Positions 1 to 8,256 of a stretch of DNA of 56,878 nt are shown one piece after another (the first letter of the stretch is position 1; every line of letters begins with the position of its first letter). Position numbers and translations under genes: made by a program. The DNA comes from Actinomycetota bacterium. GTDB lineage: Bacteria > Actinomycetota > Humimicrobiia > Hakubellales > JAMDDV01. The stretch covers positions 39,592 to 96,469 of the forward strand of contig JAMDDV010000012.1 of assembly GCA_023488455.1 (NCBI GenBank). Direction: 5' to 3'. The notes under the pieces were generated by a model. That model saw only the letters and a program-made list of their open reading frames with translations. It had not been told where the DNA came from and did not search any database.

Positions 1-52
1 TTATGATTCCCCCTTACTTGAATATTATGACCAACAGAATAGAGGTGTAAAA

Positions 53-568
53 ATGAACCTAATAATCTTAAGTTTGAGCTACTTTTTCCACCTTTTGGCA
101 ACAGTAGTGTGGATTGGGGGAATCATAATGATTCTCTTTGTAGTACTACCAGGGGCAAAAATAGCATTAGAATCGGCACCTATAGTAAATAGGCTGATGA
201 AAGAAATGGGTAAGCGATTTACGCCCATGGTTAATATTAGTATACCTGTTTTGATTTTCACCGGAATTATTATTGCTTATTATGATAAAAAAATTATAAG
301 TTTTTTAGACATCAGCAACCCTTGGAATGTTGTTTCGTTTCTAAAACATTTTCTTGTTATCTTGATGATTATTTTCCACTTTTACAGGGGATTGATATTG
401 AATCCAAAGATAGGAAGATTATCCTCTCAAATTAATGAATCGCTTGAGACATCTTTCTTATCTTCACAAGTGATAAGACTACAAAAACTTTCATTAAATC
501 TTGTCAAAACTAATCTTGTCATAGGCCTGATAGTACTATTGTTAACTGGGAGTTTAACACCTTTATAA
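53..568 (+). CDS. CopD-like four-helix membrane protein
   Basis: This 171-residue protein is almost entirely hydrophobic. It has four likely membrane helices at about residues 4-30, 56-78, 90-113 and 145-168. The first helix carries a His followed by VVWIGG (residues 13-22), the pattern seen in the CopD / DUF-type heme-copper membrane family, where the His is a candidate heme or copper ligand; another His lies in helix 3. An AGAGGTG Shine-Dalgarno sits just before the ATG. It stands alone on the plus strand and converges with the methyltransferase gene. Copper handling or heme-linked redox is the family inference; the substrate cannot be read from sequence. Confidence 0.6.
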   Translation: MNLIILSLSYFFHLLATVVWIGGIIMILFVVLPGAKIALESAPIVNRLMKEMGKRFTPMVNISIPVLIFTGIIIAYYDKKIISFLDISNPWNVVSFLKHFLVILMIIFHFYRGLILNPKIGRLSSQINESLETSFLSSQVIRLQKLSLNLVKTNLVIGLIVLLLTGSLTPL

Positions 569-634
569 TTTGCTATTCACTTCATATTCCCTTAAGTATT
601 TCCAAATAATTAGACACTAAACGGGAAACAAAAA

Positions 635-1288
635 TTAAACTTTAATTGCCTTGATGACGACGAAGCCACCCTTACCGTAACCTGCTTGTGGCTCCCCAAC
701 TTTGTTTGCCTCAGGGTTTATAAGGGTCTGGTAAAAAGTGAAATCGTGAAAGCTTGCGCGTTTTAATAAATCAACGACCTCATCAACACCATGAAAATGA
801 GCTTTCTTATAGAATTTATCACTTTCCTTCATCTTCTCGTATTTCCGTCCCAGATCGCTATTTTTATCAATTAGACCAATGATAATTTCTCCTCTTTCTT
901 TTAAGACTCTATACGCTTCTCTAAAGGTTTGTAAAATGTCATTAACAAAGCAAATCGTAGTCACAAATAAGATAAAGTCAAAACTTTTATCTTCAAATGG
1001 AAGGTTCTCCGCGAATCCTTTTTTAACCTCAATTCCCCTACCCCTGGCAAGAGATGCCATTGCCTCAGAAGGTTCGATGCCAATTCTCACTCCCAAAGGA
1101 ACTGCGAAACGACCTGTCCCAACCCCAACCTCTAAACCTCTTTTACTGGTTGGAACAACCTTTTTTAATGCAAGCAGCTCTGACCGATAGATCTCTTTGT
1201 TATCGTCATACCAGATATCATATTCAAGAGCATGCTCATCAAAAGCAGATGTTCCACACATTGTGTCCCGATGTTTATTAATTTCCAT
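635..1288 (-). CDS. Class I SAM-dependent methyltransferase
   Basis: This 217-residue protein has the Rossmann SAM-binding motif I, EVGVGTGRF, at residues 53-61. An acidic motif II follows near residue 72 (GIEPSEAM), then a motif IV-like FDFILFVTT stretch. It fits the Methyltransf_11 type that modifies small molecules or cofactors; the acceptor is not identifiable. It starts 12 bases after the nucleoside phosphorylase stop, with no good Shine-Dalgarno, so the two genes are probably cotranscribed and coupled. Its C-terminal half is typical in length for the family. Confidence 0.8.
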   Translation of the reverse strand: MEINKHRDTMCGTSAFDEHALEYDIWYDDNKEIYRSELLALKKVVPTSKRGLEVGVGTGRFAVPLGVRIGIEPSEAMASLARGRGIEVKKGFAENLPFEDKSFDFILFVTTICFVNDILQTFREAYRVLKERGEIIIGLIDKNSDLGRKYEKMKESDKFYKKAHFHGVDEVVDLLKRASFHDFTFYQTLINPEANKVGEPQAGYGKGGFVVIKAIKV

Positions 1289-1300
1289 TGAATTTACATC

Positions 1301-2074
1301 TCATTTTAGTAATGGTAACAAATTTTTGGCAGTTAAATGACCGAGCTTCAATGCCTCAATACTTCCACTTGCTTCGCCTTTTTCAAAATCACCTTCTTTT
1401 TGACCCATTGTGTTTGTCAGATGTGCAAAACATACAACATTTTTCTGTCTTGCTTCGGCAAATGAATACAATGCTGCTGCCTCCATTTCTACCGCCACAG
1501 CTCCTTTACTTCTTACACATTCAATAGCTGATTTTGTTTCCCTAAAAGGTGCGTCTGTTGTCCAACTTTTTCCAATGGCAACTGATAGGTTTGATTTACT
1601 TAATACAGTTTTTAGTTCTTTTAGAATGCGGCTATTAACAGATGCAAAGTCAGCAGGCGGAAGATAATGATAGCTCGTTCCTTCGTCTCTGATTGCACTT
1701 TCAATCAGAAGGAATTGAGGTGAATTTTCTAGGGTTGCAATTCGTCCTGCTGATGTAATGCTGATTAAGAGTTCACAATTTGTAGCAAATAGCTCTTCTG
1801 CTACCAATACAGCAAAAGAAGCACCGACGGCACAGCCAATAATTCCAAATTCAATACCTCTATAGATAAAACTGTATAGTTTAGTGTGGTAGCAAGCCCA
1901 ACATCTGCTTAATTCAAGTTGATTATTTTTCTGTAAATATTCAACAATATCTCCATCGGGGTCTAAAATACAAACTTCGGGAATAGGGCAATCGTCAATT
2001 GATTTCTGTCTTCTTGCTTCTCTAAGCAAGTTTTCAGGGGTAAATATTGACTGTTCCTCATAATTTTTGTTCAC
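1301..2074 (-). CDS. Uridine phosphorylase-like nucleoside phosphorylase
   Basis: This 257-residue protein belongs to the PNP/UDP phosphorylase superfamily, which splits nucleosides with phosphate to a free base and ribose-1-phosphate. Visible signatures are a glycine-rich phosphate loop region (FGIIGCAVGASFAVLVAEEL), a central ISITSAGRI strand, and the AVEMEAAALY motif near residue 200 that binds the ribose hydroxyl in this family. The predicted start is GTG at 2074 without an obvious ribosome site, so a start slightly downstream is possible. Substrate preference (uridine, purine or methylthioadenosine) cannot be decided. It lies upstream of the methyltransferase in a likely two-gene unit. 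Confidence 0.75.
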   Translation of the reverse strand: MNKNYEEQSIFTPENLLREARRQKSIDDCPIPEVCILDPDGDIVEYLQKNNQLELSRCWACYHTKLYSFIYRGIEFGIIGCAVGASFAVLVAEELFATNCELLISITSAGRIATLENSPQFLLIESAIRDEGTSYHYLPPADFASVNSRILKELKTVLSKSNLSVAIGKSWTTDAPFRETKSAIECVRSKGAVAVEMEAAALYSFAEARQKNVVCFAHLTNTMGQKEGDFEKGEASGSIEALKLGHLTAKNLLPLLK

Positions 2075-2155
2075 AATAACATCGTTCTATTAAATCTAAT
2101 GATAGGTAAATTTATTTTTTAATAATTCATCCGATGTTTCACTTATTGTCTATTA

Positions 2156-2527
2156 TCAAAATGTTAGAATCTTATCACTCTCTAAAATCCACCGTGTCAT
2201 TTCAACCATATTGCTCATTTCTGCTCCATCGATCAGCTTCAGGTCTTTCATGCCCCGAGCATTAGCACAAGTTCCACAGATTTTGACTTTGCCACCCTTG
2301 TTGATCACCGTCCTTAGCATCAACTCAATATTATAGTAACCTGATGGAGTATTTTGATTGGCATTTGCACATATCGCAGCATCTGCCATCAAGAAAATCC
2401 TTACCTCAATGTGCGGCTGCTCTTTTTGAAGCTGCATGGCAACTCTCAAAGCATTATACGCTTTCTCTGTACCGTAAGGTGCATCATTGATGATAATTAA
2501 TATTTTCATATCGCCTGGTCCGTTCAT
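2156..2527 (-). CDS. DsrE/DsrF-family sulfur-transfer protein
   Basis: This 123-residue protein of the DsrE fold starts its core with MKILIIINDAPYG at residue 7. It has a cysteine in AAICAN and a CGTC pair in the VKICGTCANARG segment, the region where DsrE/YchN-type proteins carry their persulfide-bearing cysteine. Family members relay sulfane sulfur between proteins in the cytoplasm. It is the last gene of the ArsR-led sulfur operon, 10 bases after the cysteine desulfurase. ATG 2527 has an AGGA eight bases upstream; the internal ATG at 2509 is an alternative start. Confidence 0.8.
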   Translation of the reverse strand: MNGPGDMKILIIINDAPYGTEKAYNALRVAMQLQKEQPHIEVRIFLMADAAICANANQNTPSGYYNIELMLRTVINKGGKVKICGTCANARGMKDLKLIDGAEMSNMVEMTRWILESDKILTF

Positions 2528-2537
2528 TTAAATGTTC

Positions 2538-3704
2538 CTAAACGTACTCACGTCTATTTTCCCTAAGAGTTAGGACAGCATTTGTAACAATATCAATTGC
2601 TTTATCAACTTCTTCTTTGGTTGTCATCCTGCCAGCAGAAAAACGCAGTGTTCCTCTTGCCCATTCAATAGGGACGTTCATCGCTTTCAGCACATGAGAT
2701 ACCTCAATACTGCCCGAATGGCAGGCAGCACCCGCGGAAACCGCCAGGTTGTCTTTAATTCTATCAATCAATACATTTGCATCCACATCCTTAAAACTCA
2801 GACTTAAAGTATTTGGTAAACGCTTTTCTACAGGACCGTTTAATCTAATCTCTTTCAATTTATTCTTTAACCCATCATGCAACCTGTCTCGCATGCTCAC
2901 CATAAGGTGTGCGTTCTTCTCCAAATCCCGACCTGTGATCTCACAGGCCTCTCCCAACCCCACGATCCCTATCACATTCTCCGTACTGGCTCTTCTGCCT
3001 CTCTCCTGCCCTGCTCCATGCATGAACTTCTCCAGCTTGATCCCTCTTTTAACGTAAAGTGCACCGACCCCCTTTGGTGCATATAGTTTATGGCCAGCTA
3101 TAGAGAGAAGATCGATGCCAAGCGTATTTACATCAATGGAAATCTTCCCAGCTGACTGAGCTGCATCTGTATGCATGATAATACCGTGCTTCTTCGCAAT
3201 CCTGGAAATCTGCTCAACTGGTTGAATAGTGCCAACCTCGTTATTAGCATGCATAGTGGTGATCAGGATCGTATCGAGTTTGATTGCTTCTTCAACATCG
3301 GAAACACTTAATAACCCATACTCATCAACAGGCAAATAGGTGACCTTAAATCCATCTGATTCGAGGAATTTACAAACCTCAAGTACTGAAGGATGTTCAA
3401 TCTGAGTAGTGATAATATGATTACCCTTATTCCTCAGCGCAAAAGCCAATCCTCTGATGGCATGGTTATTTGACTCCGTCCCTCCACTTGTAAAGATAGT
3501 CTCGTCTGCGTTACAATCCAGAAATTCAGCAACCTGATTTCTCGCTTTCTCAACTGCTTCTCTTGCCTTCTGTCCAAATATATGCCCGCTTGATGGATTA
3601 CCAAAATATTCATTTAGATAGGGCAGCATTGCGCTAACGATATTTGGGTCAATTGGTGTCGTAGCATTATAGTCTAGATAAATTGGTTTCACAGCCATTT
3701 CCAA
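2538..3704 (-). CDS. Group I cysteine desulfurase (NifS/IscS-like)
   Basis: This 388-residue PLP enzyme turns L-cysteine into alanine plus a protein persulfide. The PLP lysine is K206 in SIAGHKLYAPKG, the cofactor-stacking histidine is H104 in IEHPS, and the persulfide cysteine is C328 in the short loop AGAACHSGS. That loop makes it group I (NifS/IscS) rather than the SufS type. Its start overlaps the 3' end of the upstream flavoprotein gene by 16 bases, so translation is probably coupled. No IscU scaffold is nearby. The neighbours suggest sulfane-sulfur supply to the DsrE protein or exchange with the flavoprotein rather than Fe-S assembly. Confidence 0.92.
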   Translation of the reverse strand: MEMAVKPIYLDYNATTPIDPNIVSAMLPYLNEYFGNPSSGHIFGQKAREAVEKARNQVAEFLDCNADETIFTSGGTESNNHAIRGLAFALRNKGNHIITTQIEHPSVLEVCKFLESDGFKVTYLPVDEYGLLSVSDVEEAIKLDTILITTMHANNEVGTIQPVEQISRIAKKHGIIMHTDAAQSAGKISIDVNTLGIDLLSIAGHKLYAPKGVGALYVKRGIKLEKFMHGAGQERGRRASTENVIGIVGLGEACEITGRDLEKNAHLMVSMRDRLHDGLKNKLKEIRLNGPVEKRLPNTLSLSFKDVDANVLIDRIKDNLAVSAGAACHSGSIEVSHVLKAMNVPIEWARGTLRFSAGRMTTKEEVDKAIDIVTNAVLTLRENRREYV

Positions 3705-4846
3705 AGCCAGTATTTTTCAAACAGTATTTTACCGAAGTGCCAGAACATGCTTGGATTTCTTAATAGGATCTCTGGTGCTGGTTCTGCATAGAAATTTCCT
3801 TTTGCATAGCCAGCCATCCCATATCCCATTTCAAGGAAACAGGCACCTTTTCCATTAAAATTTACTTTTGTTTTCTGACCATTTATCTCAGCTGCAATGT
3901 TTTGAGCAACAACCTGAGCATGTCTTTCTGCAAAGACACCTGCCTTGGGAAGCATCATTCCATTGGGGAGTCTTACGGCAGTGATATCACCCACAGCATA
4001 TATGTCCTCAAATTTAGTCCTGAGACTACTTCTATCAACATGTATCCATCCGGTTCCACCTGAAATACCAGACACTTCAAGTACATCTGGTGCTTTGTGG
4101 GGAGGAACAAATAGCAAGAGATCGAAAGATGCTTTTCTCTTATCTTCAAAATAAATTTCATGCTTTTCAGTGTCAATCTTCACAACTTTATGTTGAGGAT
4201 TAAAGCTTATCCCGCGTTTTTCAACCATCTGTTTAACAGCATTTCCAAGCATTGGTCCAGCAGTGGGCATAGGGAGTATCTCGGGCGTATATATACTTAT
4301 AGCTATTTCCGCACGGACTTTCCTTTTTCGAATAATAAAATCAGAAAACAAGGATGCCTCATACGGAGCAGCTGGGCATTTAAAGGGAAGGCTGGAAATA
4401 AGTATTACAATAGAACCGCTTTTAAGATCAAGGAGTGCGCTCCGAGCCTTCAGAGCAGCATCTACATCATAAAGGTTATAAATACTGTCTTGGGGAGATA
4501 ATCCTGGGATTGCATCTGTAACAAGTTCTGCCCCAAGAGCAATGATTAAATAATCAAATGAGACTGACTGATTATCTGTTTGTACTATCTTTTTCTCAGG
4601 GTTTATGCTTTTTACATTATCCTGAATGAATTTTATACCTTTTTTATTAAGGATAGATAAGGGCCTGGTTATCTGTTCCTTTGTTCTTTGTCCCGATAAG
4701 ACCCAGAGGTGAGACGGAAAAAGGAAGTAGCTGCTTTTATCCATAACGATAATCTGGTGCTTATTCTCGAGTTTCTTCCGCAAAGCGTTGGCAGCAACAA
4801 CACCTCCAATTCCACCACCTAAAATAAGAATTGATTTTGCGTTCAT
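3689..4846 (-). CDS. Sulfide:quinone oxidoreductase-like flavoprotein
   Basis: This 385-residue FAD/NAD(P)-linked oxidoreductase has the N-terminal dinucleotide motif GGGIGG (residues 10-15) and the second FAD motif YAVGD near residue 285. C157 in FKCPAAPYE matches the conserved redox cysteine context of SQR and flavocytochrome c sulfide dehydrogenase, and C336 in GACFLEMG may be its partner. The C-terminal 20 residues are aromatic and hydrophobic (FWHFG, KYWLWKWL), as in the amphipathic membrane anchor of SQR. A strong AAAGGAGG precedes the ATG. Sulfide oxidation to polysulfide with electrons to quinone is the likely role; coenzyme A-persulfide reductases are an alternative. Confidence 0.78.
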   Translation of the reverse strand: MNAKSILILGGGIGGVVAANALRKKLENKHQIIVMDKSSYFLFPSHLWVLSGQRTKEQITRPLSILNKKGIKFIQDNVKSINPEKKIVQTDNQSVSFDYLIIALGAELVTDAIPGLSPQDSIYNLYDVDAALKARSALLDLKSGSIVILISSLPFKCPAAPYEASLFSDFIIRKRKVRAEIAISIYTPEILPMPTAGPMLGNAVKQMVEKRGISFNPQHKVVKIDTEKHEIYFEDKRKASFDLLLFVPPHKAPDVLEVSGISGGTGWIHVDRSSLRTKFEDIYAVGDITAVRLPNGMMLPKAGVFAERHAQVVAQNIAAEINGQKTKVNFNGKGACFLEMGYGMAGYAKGNFYAEPAPEILLRNPSMFWHFGKILFEKYWLWKWL

Positions 4847-4897
4847 AGTAATGGCCTCCTTTAAAAATGTAGGGAATAATCTTGATTAATTCACGAC

Positions 4898-5221
4898 TTA
4901 AGGTTTTTTAATGCTTTCAAGTATCTTGCTATTTTCTTCTAATCTTTTAAGTAGAACCTCGCGCATAAGATCACAGGCCATCGTTATCCGTTCGTCGGAG
5001 AGCTTATAGAAGACATTTATGCCCTCACGTCTTGAAATAACAACACCTTTCTGGATCAAAATGCTCATATGCTGAGAGAGATTAGCCTTGCTTATGCGTA
5101 TCTTTTCAAGCAGTTGAGTCGCGGTAAATTCCCCTTCACGCAGGGCATTTAGGATCTCCAGTCTCTTTGGATTGGCAAAAGTCTTACAGATATCAGCATG
5201 TAAAACAAAAATATCATTCAT
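4898..5221 (-). CDS. ArsR-family winged-helix repressor, likely sulfur-responsive
   Basis: This 107-residue regulator has the ArsR core: FANPKRLEIL at residues 15-24, a recognition helix within ISKANLSQHM (43-52) and a beta wing around RREGINVFYKL. The usual metal site ELCVCDL is absent. Only two cysteines occur, C12 near helix 1 and C83 in the C-terminal helix, a pair that could form a disulfide or polysulfide bridge like the persulfide sensors SqrR and BigR. It heads the flavoprotein, desulfurase and DsrE genes, and a palindrome lies just upstream. Sulfide or polysulfide sensing is inferred from context. Confidence 0.85.
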   Translation of the reverse strand: MNDIFVLHADICKTFANPKRLEILNALREGEFTATQLLEKIRISKANLSQHMSILIQKGVVISRREGINVFYKLSDERITMACDLMREVLLKRLEENSKILESIKKP

Positions 5222-5238
5222 CTTTTAGCCCTTTAATT

Positions 5239-5273
5239 AGTTTATTAATTTAACAGTTTATAAATTTATAAAC
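5239..5273 (-). promoter_or_regulatory. Palindromic operator upstream of arsR-type gene
   Basis: Positions 5256-5273 form a perfect 18-base palindrome (GTTTATAAATTTATAAAC) about 35 bases before the arsR start. A near copy of its left part begins at 5239 (AGTTTATTAATTTA, 13 of 14 bases matching 5255-5268). This is the size and AT-richness of ArsR-family operators and contains a possible -10 element. Autorepression of the sulfur operon is the inference. Confidence 0.6.
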
Positions 5274-5354
5274 ATTGTAGTAAGAGCTCTAAGAAAAGTC
5301 AAATTAATTTAGGGCTTGATCATCAGATCATTTAAGAAGCTGAGCGACTATGGT

Positions 5355-6266
5355 TCAGATGTACTTGCGCCAGAATTTCACCGAATCTTCCATCTCCCTA
5401 AAGATCTTGGACTCTGGAGTATTGAGGGAGAAGAATATCTCAAATATCAGGTATAGCTCACTGGCTCCGGATTTTTCTATTACGTCAAGAAACTTCTCGG
5501 GATCGATTATCCCTCGCCTGTTATACTCAGGAGTAAACGGCCAGTGCCTGCTGCCGACCCCATCGGTCTGCTGCAGATGAATAACCTCTGCAAGCGAGCC
5601 GCATTCCTCGATCCATCTATACGGGTTCAGGTCGTCGTCTGTATGCTCAAAATCACGCGCACAGGCATGCCCGAAATCTATAACCATTCTAACCGGTAGG
5701 GAGGAGATCTCATTGACCATGGCAAATAAGTCCTTTGCCTGGTTGATGGTATACGGCACTTCGCTCGGTGCGTACATCTGCTCCCACAAGAGCATATCCA
5801 GGCCCTTCTCCCTTGAATACTCAGTTAATGACGCAAGAGCACTGATAAGATAATCCAGAGTAGCCTCGAAGGACTTTTCATTCTCCCTAACATAGAATGG
5901 AATATTATTAAAATTGCTGCCTATAGCCCTTGCGCCGATGATGGAGGCGATGTCGATCGCACCTTTTGCCCACCTTATCCCGCCGCCCCTGAGTCTGGGG
6001 TCGGGGTGTGTTAAAAAGTTAACGTAATGAGTAATCTCACCTGTGAAGTAGTTATGAATCCTGACGCCTGCTTCCTGAGTGGCAATCCTTATCTCTTTTG
6101 CAACTTCGATGTACTCCTGCGGTGCATTAAACAGCGGATCCAGAATATCAGAGTTAAACTCAATCAGATCAAGCCCAAGGACATCGGTGACTACCTCAAG
6201 CCAGCGCTCTGTCTCTGGCAACACCTTTACGGCGAAGCTTAAATCGGTCCCAAGATGGATTTTAAT
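5355..6266 (-). CDS. Sugar phosphate isomerase/epimerase (TIM barrel), non-ATG start
   Basis: This is an AP-endonuclease-2/xylose-isomerase-like TIM barrel that interconverts keto and aldo sugars or their phosphates. Metal-site residues expected in this family are seen in LLWEQMY, VIDFGHACA, EVIHLQQTD and LIFEIFF (E, D/H, H, E). The first canonical start (TTG 6224) would delete strand 1. Reading back in frame gives KIHLGTDLSFAVKVLPETERW, a natural first beta strand, beginning at an ATT codon (6264-6266) preceded by GAGGTG. That gives 303 residues and overlaps the aldolase stop by five bases. It is the last gene of the leftward sugar operon. Confidence 0.75.
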   Translation of the reverse strand: MKIHLGTDLSFAVKVLPETERWLEVVTDVLGLDLIEFNSDILDPLFNAPQEYIEVAKEIRIATQEAGVRIHNYFTGEITHYVNFLTHPDPRLRGGGIRWAKGAIDIASIIGARAIGSNFNNIPFYVRENEKSFEATLDYLISALASLTEYSREKGLDMLLWEQMYAPSEVPYTINQAKDLFAMVNEISSLPVRMVIDFGHACARDFEHTDDDLNPYRWIEECGSLAEVIHLQQTDGVGSRHWPFTPEYNRRGIIDPEKFLDVIEKSGASELYLIFEIFFSLNTPESKIFREMEDSVKFWRKYI

Positions 6267-7032
6267 CGAACACCTCGTCCCGATAAATCAGGTTATGCCT
6301 GGGCACTACACGATATTCTTCCCAGTATTCCCTTGGAAGTTCAACAACCTCGCCATTACCTATCAGCTTTGCATAAAAACTGATACTGGCCAGATCCTCT
6401 ACCAATTCTGTTATGTTCACTGCCTCACAGAGCGAATCCCCCAGGACGAAAACCCCATGGTTCCTGAGTACGAGCACATAATTCTTTTCAAGCTTTGGAA
6501 CCGCTGCGTCTGCAAGGTCCCTTGTGGATGAATAAACAAAAGGGAGATATTCAATGTCGCCAATGTAATAGCGTTGATCCTCCTGTATCTTGAAGTTTAT
6601 CTTCTGGTTTGTACATGCATATGCGGTGACCATCGGTGGATGAGAGTGAATTATAGCCTTCACCTCGGGCCTTTTGTAATATACCCTTGAGTGGATTAGA
6701 ATCTCTGAGGTGGGTTGATATTTACACCTGAGAACTGTGTGCTCATCTTTAAAAATCTTTGATATATCCACAAGACAAAGGTCATCTGGGAACATATCCC
6801 TTATTGGGATTCCAGTGGGACTTATTAATATATGATTCGGGTTTGACGTCCTCATGCTGATGTTGCCACCTGTGCCGGAGAGGATACCCCTGCTATGTAA
6901 CCGCTTTGTTGCGTTTACTATACGTCTGGATAATTTCTGGATTTCTTTTTCGTCAAATACCTCAATGTTATCGGTTCGCAATTTGCTGACTACACCTTCA
7001 ACTAACTTGCGAATTTCAACCTCATCGATCAT
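6262..7032 (-). CDS. Class II sugar-phosphate aldolase (fuculose-P aldolase type) with encapsulation-like N-terminus
   Basis: This 256-residue zinc aldolase/epimerase-family protein splits a ketose-1-phosphate into DHAP and an aldehyde in its best-known members. Catalytic E110 lies in QPTSE; zinc ligands are H129 and H131 in IIHSHPP and H192 in LRNHG; the phosphate loop is GTGGNIS (53-59). The core starts near residue 28. The first 18 residues form an amphipathic helix with hydrophobic residues I7, L10, V11, V14, V15 and L18, the spacing found in microcompartment encapsulation peptides such as that of PduD. It lies between the UroD-family gene and the isomerase. L-ribulose-phosphate epimerase is the alternative function. 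Confidence 0.85.
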   Translation of the reverse strand: MIDEVEIRKLVEGVVSKLRTDNIEVFDEKEIQKLSRRIVNATKRLHSRGILSGTGGNISMRTSNPNHILISPTGIPIRDMFPDDLCLVDISKIFKDEHTVLRCKYQPTSEILIHSRVYYKRPEVKAIIHSHPPMVTAYACTNQKINFKIQEDQRYYIGDIEYLPFVYSSTRDLADAAVPKLEKNYVLVLRNHGVFVLGDSLCEAVNITELVEDLASISFYAKLIGNGEVVELPREYWEEYRVVPRHNLIYRDEVFD

Positions 7033-7065
7033 CTAATAACCTCGCTTATTAATTTATGCATATTA

Positions 7066-8256
7066 TTAATAAATTCCTTTCATCGCGTTGGTCCACTCAA
7101 AAATTTTCGTCAAATTTTGCTGCAGGTTTCTTCCTGGACTCTGATAACCACTCACCCTCACGCAAAAAGCACCTACACCTAACAACCTGAAGTCAGATAT
7201 CACTGTTTTTACCTTTTCTTTCATTCGATCAACTGAAGCTCCCATTACATCCGCTTCTGGCATCAAATGCATTTCTATGGCAGAATCCGATCCAAAATAT
7301 TTGCCGACTTCCAGGTAATTTGAGTACGGACCAGAATGCATCATCATTACCTTCTTAAACTTTTTTTGAGCTGGAAGATATGGATCAAGCGGACCGCAGT
7401 TATGATAATAGGTAAAGCCACTATGAAACTCGCAAATCTCATTTTCATATGGAAATATGAACTCATCGTAAATTTTGGGCGAAATATTGGGAACTGAGAC
7501 ATCATCAGCCATTATTTGCCCTGGTTCCGGCTCCTTTTTGCCCATAAATTTTGCCCATTGCCTGTACCAGACTTTTCTCGACTCAACGAAAAAAGCCATC
7601 ACGCGGTGAACAAAATCCGGATTCGTATAAAAATCAATGCTTAAATTTTCAAATCCTCGAAGGAAAATACACTGCGAAGTAGGGCCTTCATCAAAATCCT
7701 GAATTGTCGCACTGATTCCAAAAGGCTCGCCTATCCTGTTTATCTCTTCATAAAATCCATGCTGCTGCGGCATCATACCAGACTTATAAAAGTCAGGGTA
7801 ACTAAGCTTACCAAGATCGTCTTCTCCTTTAATCAAAAAATCGGTGCGGTCAATCCAGGGTTCTGTATCTGGAAGATAGGTCTGCTCCAATCCAAAGAGC
7901 GTAGCCTCAAACCCAGCGCCAAGCCAAATTGTAACAACATCATCAAAATAGTTGTCGTCCTCAAACATATTAAAATAGGCAATTCTCGTGCGAAGCCAGT
8001 TCTCAAAATAATAAAGAGGTTCATTGTAAAAACGAGCAATATCAAAACCAAGAAGTTTGGACCACATTGGGAGCTCAATCCAGGCTAAAATTGGAGGACT
8101 GCCTATTTCAGATATTTTCTTAGGTATGGAACGAAATTTGTCCAGTCTAATTGCGCGAACATCTTGCCAAAGTTTCTTTTTCTCCTGGTTGCGCTTTGAA
8201 TCCACTATTTTTCTATATTCATCGCATAAAAATTTGATCGTTTCTTCAGCCCTCAT
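7066..8256 (-). CDS. UroD-family protein 1 (HNCG type)
   Basis: This 396-residue protein of the uroporphyrinogen decarboxylase/MtaA superfamily is longer than the other four in the window. It has YYHNCG, matching the H-x-C zinc motif of the corrinoid:thiol methyltransferases MtaA and MtbA, and a second cysteine in GVGAFCVRVSG. True UroD has no such zinc site, so heme synthesis is unlikely. The start overlaps the previous gene's stop (ATGA), so the two are translationally coupled. Context places it in sugar catabolism. Methyl transfer is the family expectation, but no corrinoid protein is nearby. Confidence 0.75.
   Translation of the reverse strand: MRAEETIKFLCDEYRKIVDSKRNQEKKKLWQDVRAIRLDKFRSIPKKISEIGSPPILAWIELPMWSKLLGFDIARFYNEPLYYFENWLRTRIAYFNMFEDDNYFDDVVTIWLGAGFEATLFGLEQTYLPDTEPWIDRTDFLIKGEDDLGKLSYPDFYKSGMMPQQHGFYEEINRIGEPFGISATIQDFDEGPTSQCIFLRGFENLSIDFYTNPDFVHRVMAFFVESRKVWYRQWAKFMGKKEPEPGQIMADDVSVPNISPKIYDEFIFPYENEICEFHSGFTYYHNCGPLDPYLPAQKKFKKVMMMHSGPYSNYLEVGKYFGSDSAIEMHLMPEADVMGASVDRMKEKVKTVISDFRLLGVGAFCVRVSGYQSPGRNLQQNLTKIFEWTNAMKGIY

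Noticed and set aside
569..634. Bidirectional terminator between the CopD-like and methyltransferase genes
   Set aside because: TTCCC and GGGAA are separated by a long loop and there is no stable stem.
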